DNA of 64,000 bases from an uncultured Treponema sp. (GTDB taxonomy: Bacteria; Spirochaetota; Spirochaetia; Treponematales; Treponemataceae), in contig CAMWWZ010000002.1 in the NCBI GenBank assembly GCA_947178095.1, positions 17,966 to 81,965 on the forward strand, given 5' to 3'. Below the pieces are notes generated by a model that saw only the letters and a list, made by a program, of their open reading frames with translations, searched no databases and had not been told where the DNA came from. The translations under genes and the position numbers were made by a program. Shown here piece by piece: positions 61,219 through 64,000 of this stretch (its first letter is position 1; the number at the start of each line of letters is the position of its first letter).

Positions 61219-62079
61219 ATGGAAGACAAGATTATAATCGAAGGACGAAAGACTTTTTTCTTTGCGCCGGACACGACTCTTTTGCCGGAATCCCATCTTG
61301 AGGATTTTCTTGCGCATGGCTATGAAGCCTACATGGTTGATGACTTTCGTTTTTGTCCGCTTGAAAAAAAAGTCGAAATAATCCTCGAAACATTTCCGGA
61401 CTCAATCTTGTTTTTTTTCATCGACAGCAACGTCGGCGTGAATTGGGAGCAGTACATTGCGAAGCTTCAAAGCGAACGCGGCGGCGAAGACATAATGATC
61501 GGCGTTCTTTATATGAAACGCCAAAACGAAGCCGAACGACTTGCTCTCGAAAAATATTATCTTTTCGACGTGGGAATTCAATGCGGCTGCATCGCGATGG
61601 AATTCCAAAAGGCAAAAAATTTCGCTTTGATCGACCGCGTTATGTTTGCGAACCAAGCATGCGGCAGGCGAAAAAACATTCGCGCGTTTGGCGATTCTAT
61701 GAGCAAGGCGAATTTCGAATACGAGCGCGCCTTGATAAACGGCATGGTTTGCGACATAAGCTTGAGCCATTTTTCGTTTCTTCCCGACCCGACAAAAACT
61801 TATCCGGCAATTCCAATCAACACGAAGATAAAAGATTTTTTCATCGCGTTCAAGGGAATGCATTTTAAAGTGAATGTGAGCCTTGCGATAAGGCGAGAAA
61901 TCAATGGGCGCATTTTGCATATTTTTCTGTTTGAAAAACACAACGGCACTCCGGGGCTTGACGACCATATCGCCGGGCAATTGAGCCAGAAAATTTACAA
62001 GACCATTTCCGACAAAATAAAAATGCTTTTGCGCGAAAAATTTGACGACTACGCGCGGAATGCAAAATTGGGTAAATGA
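61219..62079 (+). CDS. Hypothetical protein
   Basis: MEDKIIIEGRKTFFFAPDTTLLPESHLEDFLAHGYEAYMVDDF..; upstream aagga. Confidence 0.6.
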   Translation: MEDKIIIEGRKTFFFAPDTTLLPESHLEDFLAHGYEAYMVDDFRFCPLEKKVEIILETFPDSILFFFIDSNVGVNWEQYIAKLQSERGGEDIMIGVLYMKRQNEAERLALEKYYLFDVGIQCGCIAMEFQKAKNFALIDRVMFANQACGRRKNIRAFGDSMSKANFEYERALINGMVCDISLSHFSFLPDPTKTYPAIPINTKIKDFFIAFKGMHFKVNVSLAIRREINGRILHIFLFEKHNGTPGLDDHIAGQLSQKIYKTISDKIKMLLREKFDDYARNAKLGK

Positions 62080-62196
62080 AGCCCGCGGATGTTCAGGAGA
62101 AAAGGATGATTGCAAAAGAAAGACATACCCGGCTATGCACTGCAAGCACATGCTTTTCGCCGCTTTTCATTGGTAGAATCTCCTCCGTATGTACGT

Positions 62197-62205
62197 GGGG
62201 GGGGG
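62197..62205 (+). repeat. Poly-G tract (9 G)
   Basis: gtacgt GGGGGGGGG tatgagag. Confidence 0.95.
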
Positions 62206-62225
62206 TATGAGAGTTTAGGTAATTT

Positions 62226-62275
62226 GTCGCAGCCCTTTCATGGCTGCTTACCGAGTTTTCCTACGGAAAACTCGC
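62226..62275. repeat. Double-hairpin element, left of array B
   Basis: GTCGCAGCCCTTTCATGGCTGCTTACCGAGTTTTCCTACGGAAAACTCGC. Confidence 0.85.
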
Positions 62276-62487
62276 TCTTATTCCATTCGTATTTGCGCTC
62301 ATGTTGCTTCGCACGGAGTTTTTTTGCCCCTCAAGAGTTCTTTCGTTGCTTTTCCGGCGCGAATTCGGCGTTCGGGAGCATTCACAAGACCCGCAAAATC
62401 ACAATTGATGACCTCACAGCAACCAACAAAGTACCGTCCGAAGTCTCCGACGGCTTCACCGCGTTCGACGAGGCACTGGAACTGGTG

Positions 62488-62703
62488 GAAATTTGTCCAC
62501 AGCAAGTGACACGGACGCAAACACAGCCTGAAATTTCTTGCCAGCAACTGGCGAGAACGCAAACACAGGGTGAAATTCGTTGCCAGCGACCGCTGTGGAC
62601 ACAAAAGCAGCCTGAAATTTCTTGCCAGCAAACGCTGTGGATGCAAACGCAGGGTGAAATTCCTTGCCAGCGACTGACGCGGACGCAAAAGCAGCCTGAA
62701 ATT
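62488..62703. repeat. 42-bp tandem array B
   Basis: GAAATT starts at 62488, 62530, 62572, 62614, 62656, 62698. Confidence 0.95.
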
Positions 62704-62751
62704 GTCGCAGCGCGGTGCGCTGCTTACCGAGTTTTCCTACGGAAAACTCGC
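62704..62751. repeat. Double-hairpin element, right of array B
   Basis: GTCGCAGCGCGGTGCGCTGCTTACCGAGTTTTCCTACGGAAAACTCGC. Confidence 0.85.
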
Positions 62752-62849
62752 GAGGGGAGTTGGGAAAGCACAAAAACTGCGATTTTTATTCGCTTCGCAT
62801 ACAACCGTCGCAGAGGGCGACGGAAAAAAATAGATATAAGGAGCATAGC

Positions 62850-63569
62850 ATGAAAGAGATTCAAGCATTTGCGTTGTCGCACACGAATAACGGGGCGCAT
62901 TTTCTGTTCGTCTCGAACATGGCGGAACGCGCGGAAAAAGACAAGACGGTGGCGGAAAAATGCGCGGCGCAGGTGAAGGGCTTGCGCGAGGCAGTGAAAG
63001 CGGAGGACGAGAACTTGCAAATCAGCGCGAAAAGTCTCACCACCGACAAAATCGCCGAAGCCGACCGCCTGCGCGACCAGCTTTATGCAGGTTACAAGAA
63101 AGCCGTGGGCGGCTATGCGAACTTCCCTGTGGAAAGCATGGCAGAGGCGGCGAAAGTGCTTAATCAGCACATCAAGGACTACAAAATCGACGTGCAGGCG
63201 CAGTTGGACAAAGAGACCGGTTTGCTCGTGAACTTTGTTCAGGACTTGGAGGGAAAGTTTGCGGAACAAGTGAAGGCACTTTCCCTTACGGCGTTCGTGG
63301 AAAAACTAAAGGCGGCGAACGAAAATGTGCGCGAACTCACAGGACAGCGCACGGACGAACGTTCGGCAAAGACTGCGGGCGCATTGAAAGCGGCGCGGAA
63401 CGCGAGCGACGAGGCGTATCGCATGCTCGTGCTCCACGTGAACGCGCACGCCCTGCTCGAGGGCGAGGCGGATTACGCCGCGTTCATCGACTATGCGAAT
63501 ACGGAAATTGAGCATTTTCGGAAGGAAGTCTTGGGCGGGTCGAAGAAAAAGGCGGCTTCTGCGGAATAA
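62850..63569 (+). CDS. DUF6261-like helical protein (module B)
   Basis: MKEIQAFALSHTNNGAHFLFVSNMAERAEKD...; RBS aaggag; ATGA overlap with upstream open frame. Confidence 0.75.
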   Translation: MKEIQAFALSHTNNGAHFLFVSNMAERAEKDKTVAEKCAAQVKGLREAVKAEDENLQISAKSLTTDKIAEADRLRDQLYAGYKKAVGGYANFPVESMAEAAKVLNQHIKDYKIDVQAQLDKETGLLVNFVQDLEGKFAEQVKALSLTAFVEKLKAANENVRELTGQRTDERSAKTAGALKAARNASDEAYRMLVLHVNAHALLEGEADYAAFIDYANTEIEHFRKEVLGGSKKKAASAE

Positions 63570-63630
63570 GACGCAGCGCATTGCGCTGCGACAAAAAATA
63601 AATTGTCCGCAAAGGGCAAAAGGAGTTTTT

Positions 63631-64000
63631 ATGAAGAAGAAATGGATTACCGCGCTTGCGGCAATGGTGCTTGCGATGGCGGCGTTGGCGGCAAAACCGG
63701 AATTCCCTTCATACCTTATTATGGACGGAACGACGGTGACAGGGTATACTGGCAAAGTTCCCGCAGACCTTGTGATTCCCGAGGGCGTGGAGAAAATCGG
63801 TAGTAGTGTGTTCCATGGCTGTGACTCGCTTGATAGTGTTACGATTCCTGGCAGTGTAAAGACAATTGGTAGGTATGCGTTCCCAAACTGCATATATCTT
63901 GAGCGTATTACGATAGGCGACGGTGTGCAGACAATCGATGAAGGGGCGTTCTCTGGTTGCACGTCGCTTGCCAGTGTGACGATTCCTGGTAGCGTTCAGA
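63631..64000 (+). CDS. BspA-type leucine-rich-repeat protein (runs off window)
   Basis: Signal MKKKWITALAAMVLAMAALA; repeats VTIPGSVKTIGRYAFPNC, ITIGDGVQTIDEGAFSGCTSLASVTIPGSV. Confidence 0.92.
   Translation, partial: MKKKWITALAAMVLAMAALAAKPEFPSYLIMDGTTVTGYTGKVPADLVIPEGVEKIGSSVFHGCDSLDSVTIPGSVKTIGRYAFPNCIYLERITIGDGVQTIDEGAFSGCTSLASVTIPGSVQ

Noticed and set aside
1-64000. tRNA or rRNA genes
   Set aside because: None recognised by eye; a tRNAscan/Infernal run would be needed to exclude them

Overview
This 64 kb window is a bacterial chromosome segment of moderate GC that looks like a host-associated Treponema-type spirochaete (inference from gene content; not tested by search). Housekeeping content: the 3' end of pyrB, pyrI and pyrC, convergent argC, glmS, glnA with an ANTAR regulator, the tuf/S10/spc/alpha ribosomal super-operon (about 20.1-35.3 kb), a branched-chain amino-acid ABC transporter (liv), an Rrf2 regulator with cysK, hicAB, mnmA, an Mrp ATPase, dus, sppA, recX and rpsI/rplM. 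Accessory content: a PMP-repeat lipoprotein interrupted by a G9 tract, two DUF6261-like modules each preceded by a G9 tract and a 42-bp tandem array and followed by a repeat protein (ankyrin or BspA-type LRR), an AT-rich island with an XRE regulator and a GIY-YIG protein, and many nested-hairpin intergenic elements. Main observations: (1) three G9 tracts at starts of accessory genes, consistent with phase variation; (2) two parallel G9 / 42-bp array / DUF6261 / repeat-protein modules; (3) a recurrent promoter layout with the start codon 7 nt after the -10, suggesting leaderless mRNAs; (4) 11 copies of TTATCGCAA/TTGCGATAA inside pyrC; (5) four TTGAGCA boxes at 30-31 bp spacing over a divergent XRE promoter; (6) mosaic hairpin elements, including a consensus promoter followed directly by four tandem hairpins. 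All repeat counts and coordinates were read by eye; no database search was run.
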